A DNA stretch of 51,249 bases from Saccharothrix obliqua. GTDB lineage: Bacteria; Actinomycetota; Actinomycetes; Mycobacteriales; Pseudonocardiaceae. Below are positions 32,039 to 41,448 of the stretch, piece after piece. The stretch is taken from positions 1 through 51,249 of the forward strand of contig NZ_JAHXGQ010000021.1 of the NCBI RefSeq assembly GCF_019375475.1, in the 5' to 3' direction. The notes under the pieces were generated by a model. The model searched no databases and was not told where the DNA came from. It saw only the letters and a list, made by a program, of their open reading frames with translations. Both the position numbers and the translations under genes were made by a program. Position 1 is the stretch's first letter. Each line of letters starts with the position of its first letter.

Positions 32039-32207
32039 TACGCGCGTCCGCGCGGGTACGCGGTTGCGGGCCTGGGGTCAAGCCCGAGTCCGGGCGCGAA
32101 TGCGGGCCCGAGCGCGTGTCCGTGCTTGATCGCGGGCACGTATGGGTGTAGGTACGTGCACGCGTGCCCCCGGTCGGACGGGCACCGGAGTGGGAGGGCG
32201 GGCCCGG

Positions 32208-33014
32208 ATGCAGACCTTCGAGGTGGAGGAGGCTCCACTGTTCGAGCTGGTCCCCGCGATGCGGGCCCATTTCCGCACGGCGTTGGCGGGGAAGATCCTC
32301 GCGGTCGAGTCGGACAAGGGCGGGCTGGGGAAGACCACGATCGCGGTGGAACTCGCCTACAACCTGGACGCGGTGCTGGTGGACGCGGACTGGCACGACG
32401 GGAACGCGGCGCGCTCGCTGGGCTGGCGTCACGAGACCAGGGCGCAGTCGCCGATGCTGCGGGCGATCGAGGGCGGCTTCGTGCCGCGGCCGATCAGCGG
32501 TGGCACGATGCGGCCGGACCTTGTCGCCGCAGGTCCGGAGCTTGAGCACAACCAGCCGCCCGCGTCCGTGATGGCGGACGCGCTGACGGCGTGGGCGGCC
32601 AGCTACGGCCGACCGATCGTGGTGGACACCCACCCGGGCGGCGGTGAGGCCGCCAACGGCGCTGCGGAGGCCGCGCACGCGGTGGTGACGCCGGTCCCGC
32701 TGCGGCAGAAGGAGTTGGACGCGCTGGCCGGATGGGTGCGGCTGATGGCCGGCTACCCGCTGATCGTCGTGCCGAACATGGTGCCGCGCGTGCCGCCAGC
32801 GGGGCAGCTCGACTACTTGGAGAAGATCGCCAAGGAGCACGACCTGCCGGTGACCTCGCCGGTACCGCACGCGGTGGCGATCGAGCGGCGGCGGGCGCGC
32901 ACGGCGGTGTCGTCGATGTCGTTGTGGGGCGAGGGCAAGATTGGGCCGCGGTACGAGCCGTTCATCCGGGCCATGCTGGCCGTGACGACGGAGGTGGCCG
33001 ACCGTGTCGGGTAA
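32208..33014 (+). CDS. parA: ParA-family partition ATPase
   Basis: The 268-residue product has the deviant Walker A of ParA/MinD proteins, SDKGGLGKTT near residue 37, followed by AVLVDADWHDGNA (Walker A') and PIVVDTHPGGGE (Walker B). It would form nucleotide-dependent complexes on the nucleoid and move plasmid copies apart with a partner bound at the centromere. No N-terminal HTH is present, so it is the small (type Ib-like) form. Its stop overlaps the start of the partner gene by 11 bp. The upstream palindrome at 32001 is the best centromere candidate. Confidence 0.92.
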   Translation: MQTFEVEEAPLFELVPAMRAHFRTALAGKILAVESDKGGLGKTTIAVELAYNLDAVLVDADWHDGNAARSLGWRHETRAQSPMLRAIEGGFVPRPISGGTMRPDLVAAGPELEHNQPPASVMADALTAWAASYGRPIVVDTHPGGGEAANGAAEAAHAVVTPVPLRQKELDALAGWVRLMAGYPLIVVPNMVPRVPPAGQLDYLEKIAKEHDLPVTSPVPHAVAIERRRARTAVSSMSLWGEGKIGPRYEPFIRAMLAVTTEVADRVG

Positions 33015-33660
33015 CGGGTTGGACAAGATGCGCCAGCAGCGCGCGGAGCGGGCCCGGAACAAGCCGAAGCCCCGTCACCCCCGGACCGACACCGGCCCGG
33101 ACCAGGGCGAAGTGGAAGACCCGCCGGCCGGCCAGCAACCGCCGGCCTCACCAGAGACCGCCGACGCGGACACGACCGGGACGCCGGGCTCGGCGGAGCA
33201 GCCCCAGGTCCTGGTGGTCGAGCAGCCCGCGGTCCCGGTCGAGGAGTCGCCTCCGGCACCGGACACCAGGGAGGTTCCGGCGCCGCCGAGGCCGGAGATC
33301 CCCGCGCCGAAGCCGGAGGTCCCGAACCCGACCGCGGGCGACGGCGGACGGCGACGGACGACGGCGGCCGGGCGGAGTCGGGCAGGACGTCAACCGGCGC
33401 CGGCCACGGGTGCGGTGGTAAGCCTGCGCGGCGAAGAGGAGCGCAAGCAGGTCGAGGTCGACGCGCTGAGCTGGGCGGCGAGCGTCCGGAAGATCGCGGA
33501 ACGCGAACAGCACGTCATGGACTCGATCCGCGAGGCGCTGGCCGCGGGGACGCCGGTCGAGCTGATCACGGCCGCGCTGGTCCAGGCCGAAGCGCGGGCC
33601 GGTGCGTCGTTCTCGCCGCAGGTCCGGGCGCTGCTGGGGCAACGCCGGCAGGCACGCTAG
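33004..33660 (+). CDS. Probable partition partner protein (ParB analogue)
   Basis: The GTG start overlaps the end of parA. The 218-residue product has a basic N-terminus (GLDKMRQQRAERARNKPKPR), a long Pro/Glu-rich disordered region, and a helical C-terminus (VDALSWAASVRKIAEREQHV...VELITAALVQAEARAGASF) that may dimerise and bind DNA. It does not resemble classical ParB. The assignment rests on the operon position and the small ParA type, for which unrelated partners are usual. Confidence 0.65.
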   Translation: MSGNGLDKMRQQRAERARNKPKPRHPRTDTGPDQGEVEDPPAGQQPPASPETADADTTGTPGSAEQPQVLVVEQPAVPVEESPPAPDTREVPAPPRPEIPAPKPEVPNPTAGDGGRRRTTAAGRSRAGRQPAPATGAVVSLRGEEERKQVEVDALSWAASVRKIAEREQHVMDSIREALAAGTPVELITAALVQAEARAGASFSPQVRALLGQRRQAR

Positions 33661-33724
33661 GCGGTTGCGCGATTCACCCCGGCGAGTACACATAAGATAA
33701 GTTGACTTAACTGAGGGGGTAGGT

Positions 33725-34048
33725 GTGGGCGACCAGCCGGCGGACGGAGGGGAAGACCTCGACCAGGAGGCCGCGGTCGGTGGGGTCGAGCCGGACGCGG
33801 TGCCGGTGGCGGGGGAGACCACGTGGGAAGCGCTGGCCCGCAAGCGCAGGCTGCGGGCCCGGCTGGACAAGGAGATCGCGGAAGGCAACCTCCAGGCGAT
33901 CCTCGACTCCAGGGCTGCCGGGGTCTCCACGGAGGACCTGGCGCAGATGTGGAGCGTGACCAAGGCGTGGATCTACACGATCGCGCCGGTCCGCGTCTCC
34001 GGCCGTAAGGCTGGGACCAGGAAGAACAGCAGGCAGAAGGACCGTTAG
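33725..34048 (+). CDS. Small HTH-like protein, 107 aa
   Basis: The GTG start follows GAGGGGG. The N-terminus is acidic and disordered. The second half has a basic helix (LARKRRLRARLDKEIAEGNL) and a probable helix-turn-helix, AAGVSTEDLAQMWSVTKAWI, followed by a basic tail. An AT-rich promoter (ATAAGATAAGTTGACTTAAC) lies just upstream. It sits between the partition operon and the transfer genes and could regulate either. Confidence 0.7.
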   Translation: MGDQPADGGEDLDQEAAVGGVEPDAVPVAGETTWEALARKRRLRARLDKEIAEGNLQAILDSRAAGVSTEDLAQMWSVTKAWIYTIAPVRVSGRKAGTRKNSRQKDR

Positions 34049-34121
34049 AGCAAAGCGACCCCGGGCGGTGCGGCGAACACCGGCCGGGGCCGAGTGGACA
34101 AAGATTGGATCTTGACACCCT

Positions 34122-35390
34122 ATGTCCGACACCAATGGTAGGGCCCTCGGGGCCACCGCAAACAGCACTCCTTTGGTCACCAACGGGGGACCGTCTGGTA
34201 GCCCCGGCGGTTACGTGACCACGCTGGACGACACAGCGCCGTTCGAGGCGGTGGACAAGGCGGCGGCGCGCGGCCGGGTGGTGACCACGCAGGGGGAGCC
34301 GACGTCCTCGCTGCGCGAGGACAACGAAGGGCTGCGGGAGCGGGTGACCGCGGCGCAGGAACGCGTCGCCCTGCAGAACGACAAGGCGCTGCGCGAAGCC
34401 CGCTGGGGCCAGGAGCTGGACGACGAACTCGACGAGGATCGGAAGGTCCAGGACCAGATCGCGGACGCGCGGCGCGCGGCCGAACTGGAGGTTGAGCTGG
34501 CCCGCATCGCCAGCGAGAAGAAGGTCGACCTGGCGCGGATCGGGAAGCAGGAGAAGGTCCGCAAGAAGCGCACCAAGCAGGACGTCGCCTCCGACAACGC
34601 CAAGATCGGCCGCGAGGTTCGCAGGCAGCGGTTCGACGACCGCATGGCGGACCTGACGCTGGGCGTGGAGCTGTGGAAGGCGCGGGCGGCCGCGCAGTGG
34701 GAGCGGTTGACCGACCCGGCCAGCAAGCTCGCCCTGCTGTACCGCACGCAGTGGATCGTCATGGGAGCCCTGGGCCTGCTGGCGCTGGGCGGCATCGCCT
34801 GGACCGCGCACGGCGTGAAGGTGGCCCTGGTGGGCGAGGGCGGCAACCCGGTGGCCTACGTGGTGGAACCGCTGGCCAGCGTGTCGTTCCTGGTCCTGAT
34901 GGCACTGCACGCCATCGCCGCCATGTTCGGCCGTCAGTTCCCCGCCAAGGGGGAGACGGGCCAGAAGATCCTGGTCCACGGTCTGGAGATCGGCCTGGGC
35001 GTGGCGATCGTGGCGGTCAACGTCAGCCCGGTCCTCCCGCTGGTCGGCGGCACCTGGGGGGGCACGCCGGTGTTTCTGGGCAAGCTGCTGCCGCCCATGC
35101 TGATCGTGGTCGCGGTGGTGCTGATGACGCTGGCCAACAGGTTTTTCAGCGGCCTGCTGGTCGACCTGTTCCCCGGCCAGGTCGACGGCGGCCGGCTGGG
35201 CGACGAGACGGCCAGGCTGCTCGACAACGTGGAGCTGGTGAAGGCGGCCGTGGAGCGGGGCGAGCTGAAGCCGGAGGACGGCAAGGTCTCGCCCTCGGCG
35301 ACGAAGATCGCCGCATACCTCAACATCCGCAAGGGCGACGCCGGTCTGGTCCGCGAAGTGATCAACCGACCGGCCCCGGCTCGGGCCTGA
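34122..35390 (+). CDS. Multi-pass membrane protein, DUF2637/SpdB-like, transfer region
   Basis: The 422-residue product has an N-terminal half rich in charged heptads (coiled coil, about residues 60-190). It is followed by four hydrophobic segments: WIVMGALGLLALGGIAWTA, ASVSFLVLMALHAIAAMF, GLEIGLGVAIVAVNVSPVL and PPMLIVVAVVLMTLANRFF. A cytoplasmic C-terminus with a winged-helix-like VSPSATKIAAYLNIRKGDAG comes last. This recalls the spread/transfer membrane proteins of actinomycete plasmids (SpdB, DUF2637). It precedes the coupling-protein gene by about 330 bp, so a role in the transfer channel is plausible. No ribosome binding site is seen before the ATG, so it may be leaderless. Confidence 0.72.
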   Translation: MSDTNGRALGATANSTPLVTNGGPSGSPGGYVTTLDDTAPFEAVDKAAARGRVVTTQGEPTSSLREDNEGLRERVTAAQERVALQNDKALREARWGQELDDELDEDRKVQDQIADARRAAELEVELARIASEKKVDLARIGKQEKVRKKRTKQDVASDNAKIGREVRRQRFDDRMADLTLGVELWKARAAAQWERLTDPASKLALLYRTQWIVMGALGLLALGGIAWTAHGVKVALVGEGGNPVAYVVEPLASVSFLVLMALHAIAAMFGRQFPAKGETGQKILVHGLEIGLGVAIVAVNVSPVLPLVGGTWGGTPVFLGKLLPPMLIVVAVVLMTLANRFFSGLLVDLFPGQVDGGRLGDETARLLDNVELVKAAVERGELKPEDGKVSPSATKIAAYLNIRKGDAGLVREVINRPAPARA

Positions 35391-35724
35391 CCGCCTATAG
35401 GTCGGTGGGGGCGGGCGGCTGGGCTGTTCGCCTCCGGACCTGGACATATTTCAGGTGGCTGGTGGCGTTGGCATCATGGTGACGACCCGCACACGTCTCG
35501 TGATCAGCGCTGGTCACCGAGTGAAAAGCGCCGCGGGGTGTCGGGGTCGGCACGTACGGTGCGAACGAGTGCACTGGACTGGGCGTAGGCGGGGCGGTTC
35601 CCCTGACCGGGGGAACCGTGCCGGGTGCGCCTGCACCGGCCAGGAGCACGGCAGGGGACAGGATTCGGCCTCCCGTCCCCGGCCGCTGGCACACGGAGCA
35701 CGTCCTAAAGCGAAGGGACTCCAC
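35391..35724. promoter_or_regulatory. Leader/promoter region of coupling-protein gene with hairpin
   Basis: No gene is supported. A 9-bp hairpin (CGGTTCCCC at 35595-35603 with GGGGAACCG at 35610-35618) lies about 105 bp before the coupling-protein start and may be a terminator for the upstream gene or an attenuator. Confidence 0.45.
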
Positions 35725-37539
35725 GTGCGTACGGACAAGTCTGTCAGGTGGGGACAACGCAAGACTACGGCCCTGGGGGTCGCGGGCCTTGCGGGTGCCT
35801 ACCTGCTCGACACCATCGGCGAGGACGGCTCGGGGATCGAGAACGCCCTGGACTACCTCGTCGTGCCCGGCTACACCGCAGGCGGCCTGGCCATCGCGGG
35901 TGCCTACGCCCACCGGCGCTGGTACTTCGGTGAACACCAGCAGTTGGTGCGGGCGCTGGGTGAGGACGGGTGGATCAACCAGCACGACCTGCGCGCGGCC
36001 GTCGGCGCCGCGGCGCTGTACCGCAACGCGTCGTACCACCGGCCCGAGCTGCCGGCGCGGCGGTCGTTCCGCCGCCACCAGGTGCCCACCGAGTACGGGT
36101 TCGACCTGGGCGGGCTGGTCAGCGGCCACACCGGCCGGTGTTGGCGGCACCCGCTGGGGCGGCACGGCCAGCACATCTACAGCCCCTACGGGCGGGGCGT
36201 GCGCATCATCGGCCGGCCCGGCTCGGGTAAGTCGGAGTACCTGACCAACCTCGCACTGGACTTCCCGGGCGCGGCGGTGATCACGTCGACCAAGCTGGAG
36301 CTGTGGGAGGCCACGGCGGCGGTGCGCGGGCTGCTCGGCCCGACGTGGCTGTTCAACCCGACCGGGCTGGGCAACGTGCCCAGCACGTTCGGCTGGGACC
36401 CGGTGTCGGGCTGCATGAACGGCGAGGTCGCCCAAGCACGGGCGGAAGCGCTGGTCCGGGGCGGCGGCGGTGCGGAAGGCATCAACCGGTCGGACTTCTG
36501 GGCGAAGAAGGGCGTGGAGATCATCCGCTGCTACCTGATGGCGGCGGCGCTGGCGGGCTACGACATGGGCGCGGTGCACTACTGGGCGACGAACTTCGAG
36601 GACCGCACCCCGGTCGGCATCCTCCAGGCGCACCCGATGCACGTGCCGCACGGCTGGGTCAGCACGCTGGAGTCCTCGATGGACGCCTCGCACAACACCC
36701 GCACCGGCTACATCGCCACCGTGACCTCCTGCGTCGGTTTCATGGACAACCCGATCGTCGCGGCGGCGTGCCGGCCACGGGCCGCCGATTCCTTCGACGT
36801 GCGCGAGTTCATCGCGCAGCGCGGCACCCTCTACGCCGTGGGCTCGCAGAACAGCACGAAGCTCGCACCGCTGCTCACCGCGTTGACGGAGTACATCTTC
36901 GACGGCATCAAGCGGGTGGCGGCGGAGTACGTGGCGCCGCGCAACAAGCACGGTGAGGCGATCGGTAAGGACGGCCGGTTGCCGTTGGGCGCGGCGATGC
37001 TGATGGACGAGATCGCGCAGCAGACCCCGGTGGAGCTGGACAAGATGGCGGCCGACAGCCGCGGGGCGAACATCACCATCGCCGCGGTGTTCCAGAGCGA
37101 GGCGCAGCCGCGCATCACCTGGGGTCCGGACGGGGCGCAGACGATCAAGGAGTCGTTGCCGACGAAGGTGTTCATGGGCGGCATCGCCGACCCGGCGGCA
37201 CGGCGGGAGACCGCCGCGTTGGCGGGCACGCGCCGGGTGGCGCGGACCAGCGAGGGCGAGTCGACGCACGGCAAGGGCATCATCAAGTCCCGTAGCCGGC
37301 ACACCCAGACGGTCGAGGAGCCCGTGATGCACGAGAACGTGCTGTTGGGGATGCCGCTGGGCTACGCGTTCGTCCACGGCGCGTACGAGGGTGCGCGCGG
37401 TGGCGTGGTGCGGTTCGAGCTGGGGCACAAGCGGGTCGCGCGGGAGAAGCGGCGGCTGCGGCGGGCGCTGGGCGACGCGCCGGCGCGCGAGGTGGAGCTG
37501 GTCGACGAGCACGGCCTGGGCGCGGGGGTCCGCGCATGA
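35725..37539 (+). CDS. Type IV coupling protein (VirD4/TraG-like)
   Basis: The 604-residue product has one or two hydrophobic segments at the N-terminus (TALGVAGLAGAYLLDTIGED, YTAGGLAIAGAYAHRRWY). The motor domain shows Walker A IIGRPGSGKSEYLT near residue 164, SDFWAKKGVEIIRCYLMAAA, and Walker B LGAAMLMDEIAQQTPV near 427, followed by QSEAQPRITWG and TIKESLPTKVFMGG. Coupling proteins deliver the relaxase-DNA complex to the secretion channel using ATP. The GTG follows GAAGGGA. Its stop overlaps the DUF4913 gene (ATGA). Together with the MobF relaxase it defines the transfer system. Confidence 0.9.
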   Translation: MRTDKSVRWGQRKTTALGVAGLAGAYLLDTIGEDGSGIENALDYLVVPGYTAGGLAIAGAYAHRRWYFGEHQQLVRALGEDGWINQHDLRAAVGAAALYRNASYHRPELPARRSFRRHQVPTEYGFDLGGLVSGHTGRCWRHPLGRHGQHIYSPYGRGVRIIGRPGSGKSEYLTNLALDFPGAAVITSTKLELWEATAAVRGLLGPTWLFNPTGLGNVPSTFGWDPVSGCMNGEVAQARAEALVRGGGGAEGINRSDFWAKKGVEIIRCYLMAAALAGYDMGAVHYWATNFEDRTPVGILQAHPMHVPHGWVSTLESSMDASHNTRTGYIATVTSCVGFMDNPIVAAACRPRAADSFDVREFIAQRGTLYAVGSQNSTKLAPLLTALTEYIFDGIKRVAAEYVAPRNKHGEAIGKDGRLPLGAAMLMDEIAQQTPVELDKMAADSRGANITIAAVFQSEAQPRITWGPDGAQTIKESLPTKVFMGGIADPAARRETAALAGTRRVARTSEGESTHGKGIIKSRSRHTQTVEEPVMHENVLLGMPLGYAFVHGAYEGARGGVVRFELGHKRVAREKRRLRRALGDAPAREVELVDEHGLGAGVRA

Positions 37540-38495
37540 CCGGTCCCGACACCGGAACCGCCGGTCCGGGCGTCCCCAGCCGGGACCGGCTGCTGATCGA
37601 CCTCGGTCAGGAACTGCGCGCCATGCGCACCGAGCTGCGCGAGTTCCAGGACAAGCACGGCCGGCTGGTGCGGGACGTGTCCGAGGTGATCGGCCCGGAC
37701 CTGGGCACGCTGCGCGCCGACGTCGCGGAGCTGCGCGGCCTGGTCGACGCGCTCATGGAGGAACCCGGCGGCGCGGCCGAAGAGGTCGTGCTGCACTGGC
37801 CCGACCTGACCGCCGACGAGGCCGCCGAAGCCTGGGACCAGCTCGGACAGTGGGTCCACACCACGATGGGCTACTGGTTCGAGGTCACCCGCAAGCAGCT
37901 TCCGGACTGCTGGCCGCTGCACCGCTCGGCGCTGTTGCAGCTGTGGGCGCTGCGGCTGATGTACGAGGACGCGCACACCAGCGGCCGGGCCTCGCCGCTG
38001 GGGATGATCGAGTGGAACACCCGCTGGCTGGACGCGGCGCTGAAGAAGATCGCCGACGCCATCCCGGACACGATGTGCCGGGCGGTGGCAGGCGGACCCG
38101 GTCAGCACCTGGTGGCCGGTCAGCAGGCCGAACAGCAGGCGCGGATCGCGGCGGCCCGCAAGGTTCCCCAGGTCATCGCGGAGGCCCAAGCGATGAAGGC
38201 GGCCCGCCAGGCTCGTGAAGCTGCTGCGGCGGCTGCGGCGGCCGGGCAACCGGGTGCGGGCAGTCCGTACTCGATCCCCCAGTACGCCGCGGGAACGGCA
38301 GGCACGGCGGCGCAGCCCGCGGCCACGGCGGGTCAGGCTGCGGGTTGGACCGGGGTGGCGGCGGAGGACGAGGTCACCGACCCGAAGTATTGGGGTGAGT
38401 ACCTGCGCCAGGCGCGCGAACTGGACCTGGCCTGGCGGCGCGAGCGGGATGCCCGCCTGGCCGCTGCGGCGGTCGCCGACCCGTCCAGCACGTAG
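37536..38495 (+). CDS. DUF4913 domain protein
   Basis: The 319-residue product has an N-terminal coiled coil (LIDLGQELRAMRTELREFQD), then the DUF4913 pattern: VVLHWPDLTADEAAEAWDQL, WVHTTMGYWF, LPDCWPLHRSALLQLWALRL and IEWNTRWLDAALKKI. The C-terminus is an Ala/Gln-rich low-complexity region and ends in a charged helix. DUF4913 genes regularly follow coupling-protein genes on actinomycete plasmids. The ATG overlaps the coupling-protein stop, indicating coupled expression. Its function is not established; a relaxosome or coupling accessory is likely. Confidence 0.85.
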   Translation: MTGPDTGTAGPGVPSRDRLLIDLGQELRAMRTELREFQDKHGRLVRDVSEVIGPDLGTLRADVAELRGLVDALMEEPGGAAEEVVLHWPDLTADEAAEAWDQLGQWVHTTMGYWFEVTRKQLPDCWPLHRSALLQLWALRLMYEDAHTSGRASPLGMIEWNTRWLDAALKKIADAIPDTMCRAVAGGPGQHLVAGQQAEQQARIAAARKVPQVIAEAQAMKAARQAREAAAAAAAAGQPGAGSPYSIPQYAAGTAGTAAQPAATAGQAAGWTGVAAEDEVTDPKYWGEYLRQARELDLAWRRERDARLAAAAVADPSST

Positions 38496-38508
38496 CCGGA
38501 CCAGCACG

Positions 38509-38545
38509 AACAGGCCCTCGACCGGTCACCGGTCGAGGGCCTGTT
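38509..38545. terminator. Strong 18-bp hairpin terminator
   Basis: Perfect 18-bp arms are separated by a single C. It is placed 14 bp after the DUF4913 stop. The stretch from here to 38743 contains no convincing gene. Confidence 0.85.
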
Positions 38546-38743
38546 GTCTGCACGGCCACCGGCCGAACCGGTGATCGACGGCCAGCAGGGCCTTCCGGTA
38601 GCAGGCGTGCAGAAAACAATGTCTAGCCGGGTTGGTGCTGGCTATCGACTTGCGGGCGGTGTTGCGCCGGTGTCGTCAGGGTGGCCCAAGTGATCCCGAT
38701 CCGCGTGCGGTCCCGTTGTGGGAGCGGGTTTATGTCCTGGGGC

Positions 38744-39076
38744 CTACCCGCGTCGCCGAGTCGTCCGCGTCCCGCGGGCCGCGCGTCGTGCCCGCATGAC
38801 GACGTGGCTGGCGGTGCCGACTATTCCCCCGCCGGCCAGGCCCACCAGTGCCATCGGCGCGGCGATGCCCAGTACCACCATCGTCCCCGCCGCCGCCACG
38901 ACGAGTACCACCGCCACCACGACCAGCGGGCGAAGCAGGCGCACCGTGTTGGCCGTGCGATACGGGTCGGACACCACGTAGCCGAGCCAGCCGTGCGGGT
39001 GCTCCTTCCCGCACGGGCACGCGGTGTCCCGGCCGCTGCTCCGCGCCCCGCCAGCGTCGTTATTGGTCATGGACAC
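38744..39076 (-). CDS. Small two-TM membrane protein, 110 aa
   Basis: The GTG start at 39074-39076 follows AAGGGG at eight bases; ATG 39070 is the alternative. A cytoplasmic N-terminus with CPCGKEHPHGWLGYVVSDPY precedes two hydrophobic segments (LLRPLVVVAVVLVVAAAGTM and VVLGIAAPMALVGLAGGGI). A strongly basic C-terminus follows (RARRAARGTRTTRRRG). It is divergent from the XRE-like regulator at 39227, with about 150 bp between them. The function is unknown. Confidence 0.65.
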   Translation of the reverse strand: MSMTNNDAGGARSSGRDTACPCGKEHPHGWLGYVVSDPYRTANTVRLLRPLVVVAVVLVVAAAGTMVVLGIAAPMALVGLAGGGIVGTASHVVMRARRAARGTRTTRRRG

Positions 39077-39226
39077 GAGAGTCGCCCCTTGGGCACGGAG
39101 AAGTCGCGGTCTCGATCGACATCGCACGGGATCCAACCTCGAACACGCTCCGTGCCTGGTCGGGTACGGTGTTCGACGAATCCGTCGAACGGCGTCGAAC
39201 AGCGGGTCAGAGGTTGCTTGGGGGGC

Positions 39227-40468
39227 GTGGTGGAGGGGGACGAGGAACGTCCGGATCTGGACAGGGCGGCCACCAGTTGGCCGGCGTTCGCCCGTGAACT
39301 ACGGCGGCTCTACCACGGCTTTCATGGCCACCTCTCGCTGCGCGACCTGGCCCCTCTCGTGAAAGTCTCCTTCACGACGCTGTCGGCGCTGGGCGCACTG
39401 GAGGCCAGCGATCGGCCCGACGGCGGGACCAACCACCGGCCGAGCGCGGACACCGTCACCAAGATCGTCACGAATTGCGAGCAGGAGGCTGGCCCGTGGC
39501 TGGCCGTGCGGGCACGACTGGCCAGGGAACTGCCGCTGCGGGTCACCGCGGACCAGGTGCTGGCCGAGCTGAACGAGGAACGCGATCGGCACGACGACAC
39601 CCGGCGGGAACTCGCCGAGGCGCGCCTCCTCGTCACGGACCTGCAGGTCCGGCTACTACACGTCGACGGCGAGCTGGAGTCAGCGCGCGCCGAACTCGAC
39701 ACCGCGCGGGCACAACGGGACGACCACGCATTCGGATACGAGCTGCACACCAAGGACCCGGTCGAGATCGCCGCCGCACTGGCCCGCCTGCCGCCGCTCC
39801 AAGCCGCAGAGCACCTGCTGCCCCTGGCCGCTGGAACCGCCGCTCTCGTACTCCAGGCCATGAACCCCGTCGCGGCCGCCGAACGCCTCCAGCCGATGGG
39901 ACTCGACTACGCCGTCTGGCCCTTCACCGAGATCGCCCGCACCACACCCCGCACCGCTGCGGCACTGGTCGAGTCCCTGCCGACCGCATGGGCCGCCCGA
40001 TTGCTCGACAGCACCGACCCGCACCTGGTCCACGCGATCCTCGACAACTGTGCCCAACCCGCGAGGGTCGCCGTGCTCATGCTCGCCATGAACCGCCACC
40101 ACATCGCCCTCGCGTACCGCATCGGGGACAAGGACAACAGGAAACTGCGGCTCAGCAGAAACCCGCGAGCTCGCTACGGCTGGTGGGGCGTCCACGCCCT
40201 GAAGACGCTCCCGTCGCCTCTCGCTGCCCGCTTCCTGTCGGACCTCGGCTACTTCGACAGCGCCTCCAGACACCTGCTCGACGTCGATCACGCCACCGCT
40301 ACCTCGGCCATCCTCACCTGGCCTGCACCCCTTGCCGAAACCATGTACAGCACACTCGCCGAGTTGATGGACCACCAGCCAGGCGGAACCTTGGTCCCTC
40401 ACTCAAAGGGTCGGGCACTCGCCGCCGACCTCCGCCAGGCGCTCGATAGACGATCGCGCTTCTCCTGA
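39227..40468 (+). CDS. HTH regulator with coiled coil and helical repeat domain, 413 aa
   Basis: The N-terminus contains an XRE-like helix-turn-helix (HLSLRDLAPLVKVSFTTLSA). A coiled coil follows (VLAELNEERDRHDDTRRELA to GELESARAELDTARAQRDDH), then a C-terminal domain of short repeating helices resembling HEAT/MgtE-N-like units: AAALARLPPLQAAEHLLPLA, AALVLQAMNPVAAAERLQPM, AAALVESLPTAWAARLLDST. The GTG-GTG start follows a GGGGGG motif. It may sense or bind a partner protein through the repeats and regulate itself or the divergent membrane protein gene. Confidence 0.75.
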   Translation: MVEGDEERPDLDRAATSWPAFARELRRLYHGFHGHLSLRDLAPLVKVSFTTLSALGALEASDRPDGGTNHRPSADTVTKIVTNCEQEAGPWLAVRARLARELPLRVTADQVLAELNEERDRHDDTRRELAEARLLVTDLQVRLLHVDGELESARAELDTARAQRDDHAFGYELHTKDPVEIAAALARLPPLQAAEHLLPLAAGTAALVLQAMNPVAAAERLQPMGLDYAVWPFTEIARTTPRTAAALVESLPTAWAARLLDSTDPHLVHAILDNCAQPARVAVLMLAMNRHHIALAYRIGDKDNRKLRLSRNPRARYGWWGVHALKTLPSPLAARFLSDLGYFDSASRHLLDVDHATATSAILTWPAPLAETMYSTLAELMDHQPGGTLVPHSKGRALAADLRQALDRRSRFS

Positions 40469-40789
40469 TCACAGGTGGGAAAGCATGACGGCCCGCGCGG
40501 GGCCACCTTCTGCACTGGTCTCCCTGGCGGACACACGATCTCGAACAGGTCCAGGAGCCTCAGGTGACCCGCCGCCCTGGGTGGCGTCGCAGCCTGGTGT
40601 CCTGACCGTCCGGGTGGTCGGTCCGGCCGGTGTCCTGACCGACCACCCGCGGACCTCGTCGGGGCCGCGCTGGCCGCACCGCCACGACGAGACCACGCGG
40701 ACGGCCGAACTCGCCACCGTAAACCAGCGAAGCGTTGGTTTTCCGCGTGCGCTACCTGGATGCCAGCAGGGTCGCCAGGGGCGCGGCGG
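40469..40789. terminator. Intergenic region with hairpin between converging genes
   Basis: A perfect 12-bp hairpin (CGGGTGGTCGGT at 40611-40622 with its complement at 40638-40649) lies between two converging genes and can terminate both. GGTGTCCTGACCG occurs twice around it. No gene is convincing here. Confidence 0.6.
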
Positions 40790-41377
40790 TCAGTTCTCCT
40801 CGGCCGGGCGGCCGTGGCCGGACAGCGCGGTGAGCACCGCCTCCAGGTCCACCGGCGTGCCTGGTCCGTACTGATCGGCGTCCTGTGCGTCGTACGGCGT
40901 CGGCCCGAACCGGAGCTGCGGGCACTTCTCGCACGGCGTGGTGCCGTCCACAGCGTTGCTCGCCCGCCCGCAGCTCGTGCACCACGCCAGGCCCAGCAGG
41001 TGGGCCTCGGTCTGCGGGTGGATGGTCGGGATGCCGTGGGCCCACCGGGTCCGCGCGCCGAACGTGCGCATCATGAGCCCGGCCAGCTTCATCGCGTGCT
41101 TGGTCGTCGGGTCCTGAGCCCGCACGGCCAGCTCGTCGTAGAGCGTGGACGCTGCGTCGTACCCGGCCTGCTTGCGCCACGGGTCGTCGGCCTGCCCGTA
41201 AGCGGCCTCGGCCTGGTCCAGGCGCTGCTCCAGGTCCTCCCGCGAGAGGCCGGACAGGAGCGAGTTCACTCGCGTGCCGTTCTCGGCCGCGGTGCTCGGT
41301 CGGGCCTGGCTGTAGGCCACGTCGGAGCCGCGCGCCCGGTCCCGCCGCCTGCGCTTGCTGCCCGCGTTGCTGGTCAT
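40790..41377 (-). CDS. Hypothetical protein with four-cysteine zinc site, 195 aa
   Basis: The ATG follows AGAGG. A basic N-terminus (MTSNAGSKRRRRDRARGSDV) is followed by a helical domain (LSREDLEQRLDQAEAAYGQA) and, near residue 145, CTSCGR...CEKCP, a zinc-ribbon-like four-cysteine site. The C-terminus has LEAVLTALSGHGRP. It could be a small DNA-binding or adaptor protein. No family was recognised. Confidence 0.72.
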   Translation of the reverse strand: MTSNAGSKRRRRDRARGSDVAYSQARPSTAAENGTRVNSLLSGLSREDLEQRLDQAEAAYGQADDPWRKQAGYDAASTLYDELAVRAQDPTTKHAMKLAGLMMRTFGARTRWAHGIPTIHPQTEAHLLGLAWCTSCGRASNAVDGTTPCEKCPQLRFGPTPYDAQDADQYGPGTPVDLEAVLTALSGHGRPAEEN

Positions 41378-41448
41378 GATCGCCTCTCCACGGTCGGAAC
41401 CCACGCCATCCAACCGGCACGATCGACCACGGTCAGGACGGTCACGAT

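Noticed and set aside
31985..32130. Arg/Ala-repeat proteins encoded on both strands across the palindrome
   Set aside because: The frames are artefacts of the CG-rich palindromic DNA.
40485..40874. Plus-strand 129-codon frame after the HTH regulator
   Set aside because: It crosses a terminator-like hairpin and overlaps the clear minus-strand zinc-site gene; composition is not coding.
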